From Pascua guehoae (taxonomy: Eukaryota > Basidiomycota > Tremellomycetes > Trichosporonales > Trichosporonaceae): a stretch of 64,000 nucleotides of DNA. Position 1 is the first letter of the stretch. Every line of letters begins with the position of its first letter. Where the stretch lies: assembly GCA_001600415.1 (NCBI GenBank), contig BCJX01000004.1, positions 1,542,169-1,606,168 of the forward strand, in the 5' to 3' direction. The notes beneath the pieces are model-generated. The model searched no databases and had not been told where the DNA came from. It saw only the letters and a program-made list of their open reading frames with translations. The translations under genes were made by a program, and so were the position numbers. Shown here in pieces: positions 1-11,710 of this stretch.

Positions 1-2058
1 CCAGACATCTGTGTGGGCATGCTCGAGGCGGACCCTCGTTTCGGCAACCCGCAACCCATGGGTTACATTGCCATTGGCGCAGGTAACAAACGCGAGAACC
101 GTGCCATGGTCTATGCCGGTCACTATGGTGAGTGCAGGCCAGTCGCAGGTTGATGGCCAATGTCATACTGACGATGAACTTCAGTCAAGAACGGCCACCG
201 CGTCCCCACCGTCATGGTTGTCAAGTGCGGCACGCCGAACGAGGCCACGGACAAGAAGCCTGGCAACCGTGGCAAGCGCGACTCGCAGCTGATCCTAATG
301 AACTTTTTCTCCCGCGTCACGTACAATGACCGCATGTCGCCTCTGGATTTCGACCTCTTCCGCAAGGTTCATACGCTCATGGGCGTGACCCCGGACTTCT
401 TCGAGGTCTGCCTCATGGTCGACGCCGACACTGTCGTCTTGCCAGACGCAATGACATACATGGTCCACTGCATGGCCAAGGACAACATGGTCATGGGCGT
501 TTGCGGAGAAACGCGTATCGCCAATAAACGCCAATCGTGGGTTACCGCCATCCAAGTGTTTGAATACTACATTTCACACCACCACATCAAGGCATTCGAG
601 TCGGTATTTGGCGGTGTCACCTGTCTTCCCGGCTGTTTCTCAATGTACCGCATCAAGGCGCGCAAGGACGATGACAACGACTGGGTGCCCATCCTCGTCA
701 AGCCCGAAATTGTGCGCGAGTACAGCCAGTCGGACGTTGTCACGCTTCACCAAAAGAACCTCTTGCTACTGGGTGAAGACCGATTCCTGTCAACCATTCT
801 CCTCCGCACATTCCCCCATCGGCGCAATCTCTTCCTCCCACAGGCACGATGCCGCACGATCGCCCCCGACGAGTTCAAGGTCCTCCTCTCGCAACGCCGT
901 CGCTGGATCAACTCGACTGTCCACAATCTCATGGAGCTCGTTCTCGTCCGCGACTTGTGCGGCACCTTCTGCTTTTCAATGCAGTTTGTCGTCTTTATGG
1001 ACCTTGTCGGCACCGTCGTCTTGCCAATCGCCATTTGTCTCACCGGAGCCCTTGTTGTCAACTCGATTCTGCAGCCGCCCCGTTCGTTCTCCGAGGCCAT
1101 TCCTCTGATGCTCCTCGCGTGCATTCTTGGTCTTCCAGCCATCCTCATCATGCTCACCACGCGCCAAGCCGTCTACGTTGCGTGGATGTTCGTCTATCTT
1201 GCGGCGCTGCCAGTGTGGAACTTTGTCCTGCCAGTCTACTCGTTCTGGCACTTTGACGACTTTTCGTGGGGCGAGACCCGCAAGGTCGAGGGCGAAGTTG
1301 TCGACAAGTCGGGTCACGGCCCAGACGACCCGTCGGCCGTGTTTGACGGGACAGGAATCCCATTGCGCCGCTGGGATGACTGGGAACGGTCACGTCTGCG
1401 CAAGATTCGCCGCGAGGAGAAGCGCCGTCGCCAGATGGAGCGCATGCATGGCCAGACAATGTACGGCGACGACGCCTTGCTGGCTCCCGAACGCGGGTTT
1501 GCGCGCCCATACACGGACAGCGACCAGGGCTCGATTGTTTCGACCGAGGAAGACGTTTGGGGTGGCGATGTGGGCGGATACAACGAGGAGAATCCCCAGT
1601 TCCCCCCGCCACCCGTTGGACTGCCCCCTGACGCGCCCCGAGACGCCTATGGTCGTGCACTGGGCATGGACCAAATGGCGGCCATGCTCGACACGGGCTT
1701 TGACGAGCGGCCCAAACCCGCAGCGCTGCGTCCAGACCGCAAAATGTCGCCATCGCCCTTGCAGCGCATCGGCGCACGCTCGCCCGTCGCGAGCTACTCG
1801 TCCAACGGCTCGTCACACTCGCCAGTGAGCCCACACGGCACACCTATCGGCTACGCGGGCATGCTCAACTCGCATGCCGGGTACATGCCTGCCGGGACGA
1901 GTTCACCAGTGAGCCAGACGACGTCTATCGAGACTCCTCCGCGCAACGGGCACGCCCGCCAGCGATCGGGCGGCACTGGAACAGGAGCACCCGCGGGCAA
2001 TGGGTACGGACCGCTGGGACCACTCTCCGACGCAGATGGTGGACACAAGCACAGGTAG
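1..2058 (+). CDS. CHS3: Chitin synthase, class IV (Chs3-like), 3' part
   Basis: Integral plasma-membrane glycosyltransferase that polymerises UDP-GlcNAc into cell-wall chitin. The gene enters from the left edge, so its N-terminus is missing. Exons are <1..127 and 185..2058, with a 57 bp GTGAGT...CAG intron at 128..184. Seen in order: a DAD motif (MVDADT), GCFSMYR, the acceptor motif LGEDRFLS, the catalytic QRRRW followed by INSTVHNL, then several membrane helices and WNFVLP...FSWGETR. This block matches class IV enzymes such as yeast Chs3 closely; classes I-III differ at these positions. After about residue 430 of the visible part the protein becomes an Arg-rich then Pro/Ser-rich disordered cytosolic tail of about 200 residues ending at TAG 2056-2058. 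The symbol reflects class, not proven orthology. It is convergent with CSN4, 359 bp away. Confidence 0.93.
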
Positions 2059-2417
2059 CAGCTGTAGCTGCCTGCGCTGGTGCAAGCAGCGGCGAGCAGA
2101 GTGCATGTAGGACGTAGCCAAACCCCCCACCTTTTTTTCGTTTCTTCATACCCACCAACTACACCAACACCACCTACATTACACCTACACACACGTACAC
2201 GCACGTACCCACTCTGCATTGTAATAGACAGCTCGAAACATTCACACGCGCGTCGAGCGGACATTGGCGGCGGGGGGGGGGGGGGGGGGGGGGGGGCAGG
2301 GGCGCCAGGCGAACGGAGCCAGCCGCAGCAAAAAAAGCAGAATTACGAAACCAATAATCACAACGGGAGTTAGCTTCCGCCAGCTGGGGCGGAGGGGGGG
2401 GGGGGGGGGTGTCTGGC
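2059..2417. other. Convergent 3' spacer with two poly-G tracts
   Basis: Spacer between the stop codons of the chitin synthase and CSN4. It contains a run of 25 G at 2272-2296 and a run of 16 G at 2394-2409. On the sense strand of CSN4 these read as poly-C just past its stop. No ORF of interest is seen. Confidence 0.8.
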
Positions 2418-4413
2418 CTAGGCAGTGGCAGCCGCAGGCAGCAGTCCGCGCTGTGTAATGATCTCGGCAATGGTCTCGACCTGGGTGGGTGTGTCAGCGG
2501 GGGCTCCGTAAAGACATCTTGACTGCAACTCACCTTGAGACTGGTGGCGCGGATACGGTCATCCCAGCGCTCGGTCCACGTGACGGGCTCGATGGGCTTT
2601 TCGACACGCTCAATACCAAGGCCGCCCGCAGTACCCTGCGCATCGGCGTCCGTGTCATGCAGGTTGCGCGCCTCAAAGTAGAGAAGGCCGAGGGGCTGGT
2701 CGATCCATGCGCGGAGGCTGGGGTCAGAGTGAGCTGGGGCCGGCGGGTGAGAAGAGGATGGGGGCAAGGGAGAAGTGGGGAAGAGGCAGAAACCAAGGTG
2801 GGAGGATTGGGGTGAAGGTTGGGTTGGACATGAACGTACCGGCCCTGTGCAATCATGCGGCGGGCCGTCGCCTCTGCGGCGGCCGCGTCGAGGCCGAGGA
2901 GGTCGCCGAGCGCGTCAAACCCAACATTTGCGTAGACCTGGTGTGAGCTGCTTGTCGATAACCGCGATGGGGCAGCTCAAGACGTCACCTCTGACGCACC
3001 TTTGCACACGCGCCGATATTGTGCTCGCGGACGGCACGCTCCAGGACGGTCCCGCCGCCGGCGACGGTGGCGCGCTGGTGGTCTTCGAGCCCGCGCTCAA
3101 ACTCGTGCACCTCGGCCGGACGGACAATGTACTCTAGGAGCATCTTTTTCAGCATGGTCGCGAGGTGCGGCGCGAGGGCGGTATGCACGCGGTCGTCGCG
3201 GTTGAGGCTTGCGAGGATGCGCGAGCGCTGCGGACCGGCGGGGGCCAGAATCGACGTTGTCACTGCCGCACCGAGCATTTGGAGCCGCTCCTCTTCGTCA
3301 ATCGCGCTGTTGAAGGATACTTCGTGGTACTTTTGCGCCGCCTCGGCGAACCGCGCGGCATAGTCGAACAGGCGCGCCTGGGACAGGCGGTAGGCCAGGA
3401 TTGTCTCCTTGTCGTTGCACGTGTGGATGATGAGCGAGGCGCGCGAGAAGTAGGTCTGCGCCTGGCCGGACTCGCCGCACTGCGTGTTAGCCGACGGCCG
3501 GGTGGTTCTGATGGGTGCAGCAGGGTAGAAGGGGGTGGGTGAAGTGAGGATAACGATGATGAAAGGAGGATGAGAGGAGATGATAGTATGATGCACCACA
3601 CGTCGTGTGCCCATGAGCCCCCGCCGCCCATGAGCCCCCGCCGCCGCTAGCGAGTGTATGTTGGGAGGACAGAGTAGGCTGTGAGACCTTGTATTCGCAC
3701 AAAGGCGGCCACGACGAGGCGGACAACGGACGCGTCCCCCCCCGTTGTGCATCGCATTCCACGCTCGCCAGACTCACCTCGAGCAGCAACCGGACAATCT
3801 TCATGTAGACCTGGAGCTTTTCGTTATCCGGCACGAGCCTGCCATCAGCCACCACTCTCCCCCATCGTCAGCACCCACCTCGACCCGCCCTCGAGGGGGA
3901 TCCGCATGAGTGCGCGCGCGGCGCCGAGCCAGTCCTCGTCCTGGATGAGAATGGCGCAGAGGGCATGGCGGAGGGCCGTCGTCTGCTCCTCGCACCACCC
4001 CGCGAGGTCTGGGGCGAGAATGCCCTCAATCGCCTCGCGGCGGATACTCTCCCCCCGCTCGCCCTTGAACGCTGCCGTTCCCAGCGACGACCATTTGGCG
4101 CCGTCGTCTTCCTCGCCGCCCCCGGTGGGTTTGGCGGGCAGACCGAGCCCGGCACTGAGCGCCGAGACAAAGGCGCCCAGCACGCGCCGGCCGACGACCA
4201 TGGCCATCGACGTCGAGGTCGTAAAGTGCCGCCCGAAGGCGGTGAGGTCCGCCCCCGACGGGGTGCGCAGGAGCGTCTCGAGCAGGGAGAGGTAGGCGTT
4301 GATCCGGTCCCGCTGGTTGCTGGCCGTCAGTCAAGTAGCAGGGGGGGCAGGGGGACGTACGAGATGGCAGCGGCCGAGGCGAGCTTGGCGCTCAGGTCTG
4401 TGTCGACGTCCAT
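2418..4413 (-). CDS. CSN4: COP9 signalosome complex subunit 4 (PCI domain)
   Basis: Subunit of the COP9 signalosome, the nuclear/cytosolic complex that removes Nedd8/Rub1 from cullins and so regulates SCF ubiquitin ligases. Seven exons, complement(join(2418..2480, 2534..2717, 2840..2937, 3000..3479, 3778..3838, 3879..4319, 4361..4413)), give 459 residues, close to the animal/plant length of about 400. Diagnostic segments are IPLEGGSR (end of exon 2), KLQVYMKIVRLLLE (exon 3), LAPAGPQRSRILASL and LERAVREHNIGACAK (exon 4), then the C-terminal winged-helix part of the PCI domain (MIAQG...IDQPLGLLYFE) and a terminal helix VETIAEIITQRGLL. Introns are 40-122 bp except intron 3, which is 298 bp and carries a short direct repeat (CCCATGAGCCCCCGCCG twice, around 3611-3645). 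The start is the first in-frame ATG at 4413 and begins MDVDTDLSAKL. Confidence 0.9.
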
Positions 4414-4671
4414 GATCAAGTTGTGGTGATGGAGAGTGGTCAACAGCAACAACAGCGGATGTGTGGTTGACGATGATGACATCGACTGTCGAGTGACGCG
4501 AGTGACGCCCAGGCGCGTGGCATGATTTGCTTCCGTCCATGTGGCACTGCCATCGTGACATGTCGAACACACCACACCACACCGTCTTCCAGCTCCCATC
4601 TCCAGCCGCGCAAAACAACCCTGCGGACAGACAAAACATCTCCAACACATGCAAAAGGCCCAAAAAGGGAG

Positions 4672-4764
4672 TGATCACTGACAGGATCGAACTGCCGACC
4701 TTTGCATACACTAGTAACAGTCTTGTTATTAGTACAATGCTCTAACCAGCTGAGCTAAGCGACC
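4672..4764 (-). tRNA. tRNA-Ile (AAT), intron-containing
   Basis: Cloverleaf read on the minus strand: acceptor GGTCGCT pairs with AGTGATC, D arm GCTC/GAGC, anticodon stem TTGTA/TGCAA, loop starting CTAATA (anticodon AAT), T arm GGCAG-TTCGATC-CTGTC. A 19 nt intron sits after position 37, the normal eukaryotic site. Discriminator is A. Confidence 0.92.
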
Positions 4765-5132
4765 GACTTGTTTGTCAATCTGCAGTATGGGGCATGGCTG
4801 TTCGAGGAGGCATGCAGAGACCCGAAGGCTTACTGGGACAGATGTTCTCCTGTCGTCATCAGGATATAGATTCAAAATTGTGGTTCGAAACCTAATGTGG
4901 CCGGCGACCGACGAGGGGCAGGATGGCGTCCTCGTGTCCGTCTATCGGGTGTGGCAAAGCGATATCGAGGAGGATGAGCCACAGACGTCTCCCTCAACAT
5001 GGTACGATCTGCATCGTCATCGTCTCCTTAACTAAGCTGTTCGTGAGATAGCTGAGCTAGTTGGGGCAAAAGCGTTAGCAGGAACTACAGCCGCAGCCAG
5101 CAGACAGCCTCTCCTCGGTACCAACATAAGCG
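4765..5132. other. Spacer between tRNA-Ile and tRNA-Glu
   Basis: 368 bp between two divergently placed tRNA genes. I see no ORF, repeat or other feature in it. Confidence 0.6.
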
Positions 5133-5229
5133 TCTTCGCTAGTATATCGGTTAGTATAATCGCCTCTCAAGAGAGAGCCTTTCAATAGAAAGATCGCGAT
5201 AGAGCAGGGTTAGACTCCCTGGCGGAGAA
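5133..5229 (+). tRNA. tRNA-Glu (CTC), intron-containing
   Basis: Acceptor TCTTCGC pairs with GCGGAGA; D stem GTAT/GTAT with a G-T pair; anticodon stem ATCGC/GCGAT; loop begins CTCTCA, giving anticodon CTC; T arm CAGGG-TTAGACT-CCCTG. An intron of about 24 nt follows position 37. The T loop starts TTA rather than the usual TTC, which is unusual. Confidence 0.87.
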
Positions 5230-6466
5230 TCAGCTTTTTCAATGTTGCTCGACGACGTGTGGAAGTGTTTGGGAGGAAGATGGGGGGTTGTCATGGTCAG
5301 GTGGCTCCGGTGGGTGTGATGACTCGGCCACTTGTCTCTTTCTCCCATATGGACTGTGAGTCTGCTGGAGCAACGTTACACTCTCGATAATCCTGTGTCG
5401 GAATTGTCTGTTTGTTGAGGGGGCTTACAGATTGGCAGGAACATCCATGTTGAGGGGGAAACGAAGGGTGTGACTACGAGGAGGTTTCCTCGGCCGATGA
5501 CATTAACGGATCCTGTACCTGCCTTCTCTCGGTCCATGTCGTGCCTTCAGACAATTCATCAGCACCCATAGTTTGTGAGTGCCACTGACAACCCAACACA
5601 GCCGGCATGGCTGGCATGCGGTCTCCCCCGCCCATATCCTCGATCCTTTCCACTCCATCGTCGGCCGTACAGCGTCGCTACAACGAGTAAGAGACCCGGG
5701 CAACAGGGCTTATTCTGGGGAGAGCAACAGAGAGCTCGGACCGTGTGTTGTTCTCCAGCCGAGGGTCGCAGACCGATCACCGCTGTAAGAGCCAACGGTC
5801 AAGTTCGGCTCGCTGCCTCGATGGGGAAGGGCAGGCGACATCCACACCGCAACTCGGCGCGCTCGGCGCCAATGTGTCATGGCAGCGGCAAGTGGGGCTG
5901 TTAATGTACCTGGCCGAAACCAACAGAACATTGTTTTCTGCAGCGTGTGTAGCAGAAGGACGCTCGAATGGAGGTGTACGACGGGCAAACTGAAAGAGCC
6001 TTGTGGATGACATGGCCCAGCGGGCATCGGCGACGGAGACCGCTCCGAGGTCAGCTGCGCACAGACGAGTGCCGAGCGCTCCATTATGACGCCACTGAAG
6101 CGCGGAATGCAGGCTCGAGCTGGAAACAAGGTTGGCTTGGATTATTCTCAGACTTGCGTTACAGGTGCACAGATGTGCACCGCGACTTATCCAGGAGACC
6201 CGGTACGACACTTCTGTCGATGGAAACAGGTGGTGGGACTCTTGGGATGGTCATATGGTCAATCCACGCCATGTAGATCACTTGACCCCCTCTCACAGCC
6301 TCAGTCAGCCTGACCCAGACCCCTCCCCTCGTGCTATACAAAGCTCGAACGTTTCCTGCTCCAACTGTGCCGCCTCCAACTCCGCACCGTCCACATCTCG
6401 ACCATTGCACTAACCAACTTCCTCCCACATAACTTCCCCCCCCCCCCCCCTCTCTGGGAAACGAAA
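5230..6466. other. Intergenic region upstream of the lectin gene
   Basis: No gene is recognised in this 1.2 kb. A TATA-like string (gctatacaaag) lies near 6335, about 130 bp before the lectin ATG, and a 15-C tract lies at 6436-6450, 16 bp before that ATG. Confidence 0.6.
6436..6450 (+). repeat. Poly-C tract in lectin 5' leader
   Basis: 15 consecutive C residues ending 16 bp before the lectin start codon; one of several sense-strand C tracts in the window. Confidence 0.9.
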
Positions 6467-7181
6467 ATGTACATCCTGATTGCCCTCCTCGCCACCCTGG
6501 TCGCGAGCACGCCCGTCCTCGACAACTCCGGCCCCCGGCTCCTCACGCGTGCCGAGGCGCGGCGCATCGACTGGCGGCACGGCACGACAGGCCCGCAGGG
6601 CCGTCACCGCCTGGTGTCGTGCGGCGGCGGGCCGGACAGCGGCGCGCAGAATGGCGACAAGCTGTCGCTGTGAGTTTTCCCCGAGTCGGCATCGGGTTGA
6701 GGGGCAGCTGACACGCCAGGGCGGGCGACTTGGCGCGGTACTGTGCGCCCAACTGGGAGGTGTCGGCGACCACCTTCGTGTCTGGCCTGGGTCCGACGCG
6801 GAGGCGGTGCCTTGACAGTACTCTGTGTACGTTGATTCACCCCCCACACGCACACACACACACCGAGACTAGGCACAAACTGACACTGACGGCAAGACCC
6901 GGGCAACGGCGTGCAGCCGCACATCTGGGACTGCTACGACGGCGCATGGCAGCAGCAGTGGACGTACCACCCCGACGGGCGCATCGAGCTCGTCGGCAAG
7001 GGTCAGTCGAGTCTGCACTCAACAACTCACGCCTCAGGCCTCTGCCTCGACGTGACGGATGGCGATGGGACCAAGACGGTCCAGATGTGGGAGTGCGTGC
7101 CCGGAAACCGCAACCAGCAGTGGGATATGTGAGTGGTGCATGGCGGGTACAGGCTCATTGATCAACAGTGCGCCGGTGTAA
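6467..7181 (+). CDS. Small secreted ricin-B-type lectin (beta-trefoil)
   Basis: Predicted secreted carbohydrate-binding protein of 172 residues. Five exons: join(6467..6669, 6720..6826, 6897..7001, 7038..7128, 7169..7181); introns 36-70 bp with GTGAGT, GTACGT, GTCAGT and GTGAGT donors. The N-terminus MYILIALLATLVAS is a signal peptide. The rest has ricin-B hallmarks: CLDSTL, then NGVQPHIWDC, WQQQW, KGLCLDV and GNRNQQWD, i.e. repeated CLD and QxW elements, enough for about one trefoil domain. There is no catalytic domain, so this is a lectin-only protein. The last exon encodes only IAPV-stop. Sugar specificity cannot be read from sequence. The start is the first ATG after the poly-C tract and gives the signal peptide. 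Confidence 0.82.
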
Positions 7182-7762
7182 GCTGCGACGTGGCGCGACC
7201 AGCGCCATCCGCAATCGTGACAATCGTGTATTCGCTTTTTCTCGATCTTAGGTGGACTGGCGAGTGTAGTTTCTGGACAATGTAGTTTTGACGAGCGGAT
7301 CGTAGTACCGTGCAATGGACACTGCAATGGACACTTTTGTACAAGGACCAGCACAGACACCCCTGGTAGTCTGGGGGTTCGCGTCGAGGATAAGAGCTGG
7401 TGAGGTGAGGTCACCTGGGACAAGCCGAGCGACAGGGCTGCGCCATGCCCAGGCAGTAGTATTAGAAATATACTGACCCGCCGACCAAGGGGACCATTGT
7501 AAACCGAGCAGAGGTTGTGAAGGCCGGTCATGACCGTCAACACCAGGCGGTGGATCTGACAGGGACCAGGCAGGGTACAGGTGCTCGGAAAGTTGTGAGG
7601 CTACAAAGCGCTGAGCGTCACTGTGACAGTCCCACAACTTTCCAAACGCTCCTATATAAAACCCATTCATCGTAACCACACCCCACGCCCAATCCATAAA
7701 TATCAAAAACGACCCCACGTCCACATCCTACAATCCCAACCCCCAGGGCCACCTCACATTCC
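7182..7762. other. Convergent spacer, with a TATA-like box at 7653-7660
   Basis: Lies between the 3' ends of the lectin and PhzF genes. No coding gene seen. A good TATA match (cctatataaaac) reads on the plus strand, pointing antisense into the last exon of the PhzF gene; no convincing downstream plus-strand ORF explains it. Confidence 0.5.
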
Positions 7763-10151
7763 TCACACGCCCTGCCCCTCATCATACACCTCCAACACGC
7801 CCCCGCCAACCCTCACGGCAGTCCCCACGAGCCGCGCCCCGCCGTCCGCCAGCGAGCAGCGCATCGCGCCGCCGCGCTTACTCAGCTGCCGTGCCGACAG
7901 GGTCGCGGTCGCTGGGTCGACGCCGAGGGCGCGTACGGACGCGGCGCCGGGGCCGGAGAGGTAGTAGCCTGTGAGGACGGCGTGGGCCGAGCCGGTCTGG
8001 GTGTTAGTGGTGACCAGCGAGATAGGGGGGTAGGGTGGGGGGGGAGCGGCGAGGGGCGACGGGGGCAGGATTTGGCGGGTGTCTGGCGGGGCCAGGGGCG
8101 AGGCATTTTAATGCAGGAAATGGCAGGAACTGGAGACTCAATGCAGGAGATAACTGGTACTGAATATTCGAGGTATTCTTCTGTAGCAGGTCGGGTGTGG
8201 AGAGGATACTCCAAGTTGACTCCAACAAGCGTCAATGTCTGCCTGGAGATGTGGGGTGGTTAGGCCCCCACGCGAGAGGCGTCACCATGGTGGATACGCT
8301 CACAAGGAGTGGGTGCCTCTATGGCGTCCACCGTGGTCATGTAACTGTATGACACGCCACCCAGGAGGCCTGATGTACCTCGTAGAGGTCACCAGCCACA
8401 ATGTACACCCCACTGGATGATACTACTCTGAAGAGACGCAACCTGCCTTCCGGGCCCCCTCGGGGTATGTCTCGACACGACGATACCCAACGAAGAGGGC
8501 CACCTCCTCCGTAGGCCCCCAGGTATAAGGCAAAGACCCCGACGTGAAGATATGCCACCCGAGGGACCATCCCTGCCGTCGGCACTGCTCACGTCGCAGC
8601 AACCCACAACCCACAACCTGCAACAACCCGCAACAACCCACAACAGACCACAACAGGCCACAACGGACACCAACAAGCCACACCGCGCACACCCCCACCC
8701 CCCCAACCCAACTCACAGCCGTATCCTCATCCAACCCAATCGGCGCCCCAAACACCCTCGAGTCGACCCTCACCACCCCGCCCTCGAGCCCGACAAGCTG
8801 CGTAATGATGGTAATGGTAAACACGAGACCCAGGCGCTTGGGCTCGACGGCCAGCGCCGCGAGCTCGACGGTATTCTTGACGAGCACCACGCCCGAGCGC
8901 CCGCCATAGTCGTACGTGGCGATATCGACAATGTCGCGCGCGCGCAGGCCGCCGCCGCCCACCCGCCCCACCGTGGCGGCCAGGACGGCGCGCTCGAGCT
9001 CGCCCCGCTCGTCGCTTACAGCCGAGACCGTGGGCGAGATGGGCATGTCGATGGCAATCTCGCAGACGCGCGCCGCAGGCCCGGGGCCGACGAGCGAGGC
9101 CGACAGCTTGCCGCAGATGGGGTTGAGGAAGGTGAGGTGGGTAGCGGGGTGGGAGGAGAAGAGGACTTGGGCGGCGGTGAGCGTGCCGTGTCCGCACAGG
9201 GGGAGTTCCTGTCGTTAGCGGGTGTTGTAGACCTCAACCGCTGCACAGAGAGAATCGATCACTATTAGCGTGGGTCTGGCATTCCAACAGCCCGGAGGGG
9301 GTGGGACGCCGTTGGCTTGAGAACGAAATCGGGGCAAACCCGTCTGGCGCGAAGGCTTCGCTTCTGGCGGCACAGACTTATCAAGTGGCATCCTGGCTGT
9401 CCAGAAGATCGGGACCCAGACGCCGAGGCCACCCAGACAGTCCTCACTGCACTCGCAACTCTCCAGACGCAAGTTGAGGCAGGGCACATCAAGCTGTCCG
9501 CTGTCGACTATCCCCAATGATTTCCGTGGACACTCAACCAGGCAAACTTATCCTACCAGGCGACCCAGATGTCAATATAATCCAGCTTCCAGGCAGCCAG
9601 ATGTGTGGGCACCCCAGGTGCAGGTGGCTAGCCACGCAAATGTGGAGGCAGCCCGAATGTCCAGAAATGTCCGGAGAACCCATTAGTCCATAACACGCGC
9701 CCCTCCTCACTTCCTGCCAGGCTACCCAGATGCCCTGGAGTCCAGACATCCAGACCGGTAGATGTCCAGGCAGCCCAGCTTTGGCATCGCAGGCGTCTAG
9801 GCCAGGCATACTTCCCGGCACCAAGATCCAGACAACCCCTCACCAGCTCTGCCCACACACACACCCCCACTGCACGCGACAGGCAGACACACTCACGCCA
9901 TTCTCGGTAAACCACCGTATGGCGAAACACGGCACCCCCTCCTTGCCGTCCTCCAAAGGGGCCACAAACACGGTCGCGGGCATCCCAAAGTCGCTCGCGA
10001 GGGCGACGAGGTAGTTGTCGTCCCTGAGCCGCGGGTCGGCGGCGGGGAGCACGACAATGGCCGCCTGGCTGCCCGTGTGTGGGCTGGGGGCGAAGGCGTT
10101 GACGAGGTGGAAGGGCAGGGGAGGGAGGGGTGCGCGGGGCGGCGTGGGCAT
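7763..10151 (-). CDS. PhzF-family isomerase/epimerase-like protein
   Basis: Member of the phenazine-biosynthesis-like PhzF fold (diaminopimelate-epimerase-like); substrates in fungi are unknown. Three exons, complement(join(7763..7996, 8717..9208, 9897..10151)), 326 residues, normal for the family. Family motifs: N-terminal FHLVNAFAPSPHTGSQAA (usual VDAF...GNPAAV region), RWFTENG joined by splicing to ELPLCGHGTL (the conserved E-PLCGHAT box), and DEDTA joined to TGSAHAVLTGYY, then ARQLSKRGGAMRC. The motif joins across introns fix both splice pairs. Unusual: the two introns are 688 and 720 bp, ten times the local norm, and both contain degenerate repeats. The start ATG at 10151 lies 20 bp from an assembly gap, so an upstream exon cannot be excluded. 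Confidence 0.86.
8599..8682. repeat. Degenerate CAACA/CAACCC repeat in PhzF intron 2
   Basis: About 84 bp made of variants of caaca, caaccc and caacgg repeated head to tail, inside the 720 bp intron. Confidence 0.7.
9590..9840. repeat. Degenerate CCAGATGTCCAGGCAGCC-like repeats in PhzF intron 1
   Basis: The words ccagatg, gtccag and ccaggcagcc recur irregularly many times over about 250 bp of the 688 bp intron. Copies are too diverged to set a period by eye. Confidence 0.5.
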
Positions 10152-10171
10152 CGTGGCTTGTGTGATGGGGG

Positions 10172-10298
10172 NNNNNNNNNNNNNNNNNNNNNNNNNNNNN
10201 NNNNNNNNNNNNNNNNNNNNNNNNNNNNNNNNNNNNNNNNNNNNNNNNNNNNNNNNNNNNNNNNNNNNNNNGGGGGGGGGGGGGGGGGGGGGGGGGGG
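10172..10298. other. Assembly gap (100 N) followed by a 27-G tract
   Basis: N at 10172-10271, then G at 10272-10298. The round size marks a scaffold gap of unknown length. It lies just upstream of the PhzF start and reads as poly-C on that gene's sense strand. Confidence 0.95.
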
Positions 10299-10983
10299 CA
10301 GGTTGGGGAGATTGTAGAGGGGATAAGGTCAAGTGTGCGCTGCGTCTTAGTGGGGGTCAGGTGTTGTCATGATGGTTAGTCGCTGGCCCGAGATATGACG
10401 TAACGCACGATTTGCGTGCCTCGGAGGGCAATGTTGATTCGATCGGACATCAATGTCTTGGCCAGTATGAGCACAGGAGCGCAGTGGCGGTCGTTGCAAC
10501 ATTCCCAGTGACTGGTCGCGTGGATGGATGATTCCAAACGGATATTGTACTGGCGTCAACGGTGGAGCGGTGGGGTTCGTTCTTGTCCACAAAGACTGTT
10601 TCGGATTGCTTGAGGCGCTCACCAAGGGTTCGTCATTGCGCAGCCGGTGGTCTGGAGGTCAAACGTTGGAATTGTTCAATCAAAGGACAAATTGTTCACG
10701 GATCGGTGCAATGACGCCTGAATGCATGTCAGCTGCTAGGACTTGTGCACGTTCATCGTTGACCGAAGACTTCAGGATGACGGGCGCCAGGCGGCCCAGG
10801 GCGACTGGAAATGCGATGTGAATGTGCATGTCAACGTTTGTGGTGTTCTTTGGGCGCTCGGAAAACAACAAGGATTCGCTTGCACCCCAACCTCCTGCCG
10901 CCTCGTCAAGGCCACCTCGGCCCCTGCTTCCAACACGAGCGCCGAGGAGCTCGCGTCCTACGGCCCCAGCACTCCAGTGTGCG
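10299..10983. other. Intergenic region, nothing recognised
   Basis: Short random ORFs only; no domain, repeat or RNA gene seen before tRNA-Val. Confidence 0.5.
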
Positions 10984-11079
10984 GGCGATTTAGCTCAGTT
11001 GGTTAGAGCGCATGCTTAACACGAGTACTTACCGTTCGTGGTTCGCATGAGGTCGGCAGTTCGACCCTGTCAAACGTCA
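10984..11079 (+). tRNA. tRNA-Val (AAC), intron-containing, copy 1
   Basis: Acceptor GGCGATT against AAACGTC (one A-A mismatch at 5:68), D arm GCTC/GAGC, anticodon stem CATGC/GCATG, loop TTAACA (anticodon AAC), T arm GGCAG-TTCGACC-CTGTC. An intron of about 22 nt follows position 37. The mature sequence equals copy 2 at 14470-14558; only the introns differ. Confidence 0.88.
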
Positions 11080-11710
11080 GCTTTTTGGGGGACAAATGTT
11101 GTCATCTCCTTGTCACTGCCTTGGACAGCGCATCTTGTTCCTTGTGATATTGTGAACAGGTCAAGACTTTGCTTGACCTAGCCCGCTGGCCACCGTCGGC
11201 GCCTGATCCGAGTGTGATCATCCTTGTTCTTGACATATCGCTGACCAAACAAGACGAGACTGAGACACTTCTCTCGCTGAAACACAGTCCTGTTTCCGTC
11301 GGAAAGCATCTGTCAGCGTACTCTGTGTCGTCCTTTCCGTTGGAAGTTAGTCGAGGCTCCCAGATAACAGTCAGCAGCCGTGCATGACCGTCGGTGTTGT
11401 CTTTCGCCCAATGAGTTTAGAGTTCCTGATCATGCAAGTTTGTACGAGGCCAGGTGCGCAGTGTGGCTGATGACCGCCGGCCAAGTGTCCCGTCCGAAAC
11501 CCAGCCTGGCTAGCCGGGGCCCGACGCGTCGGACCCAATGCCAACCCACCCATCCACCCGAGACCCATGACGTTACTGTATTGCACTCACTTGCCGCCAA
11601 GACCAGCTTGACCTGCAGCAAAAAAAACACGAGTACATAAACCCAGCACTAGCCAGTGACTTACCTCTCCCCATCGCTCATCGCTCTTCATCGCTCACTC
11701 ATCTGACACC
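11080..11710. other. Upstream region of the FSP1-like gene
   Basis: 630 bp with no recognisable gene. It includes the promoter of the next gene; no clear TATA box was found. Confidence 0.5.
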
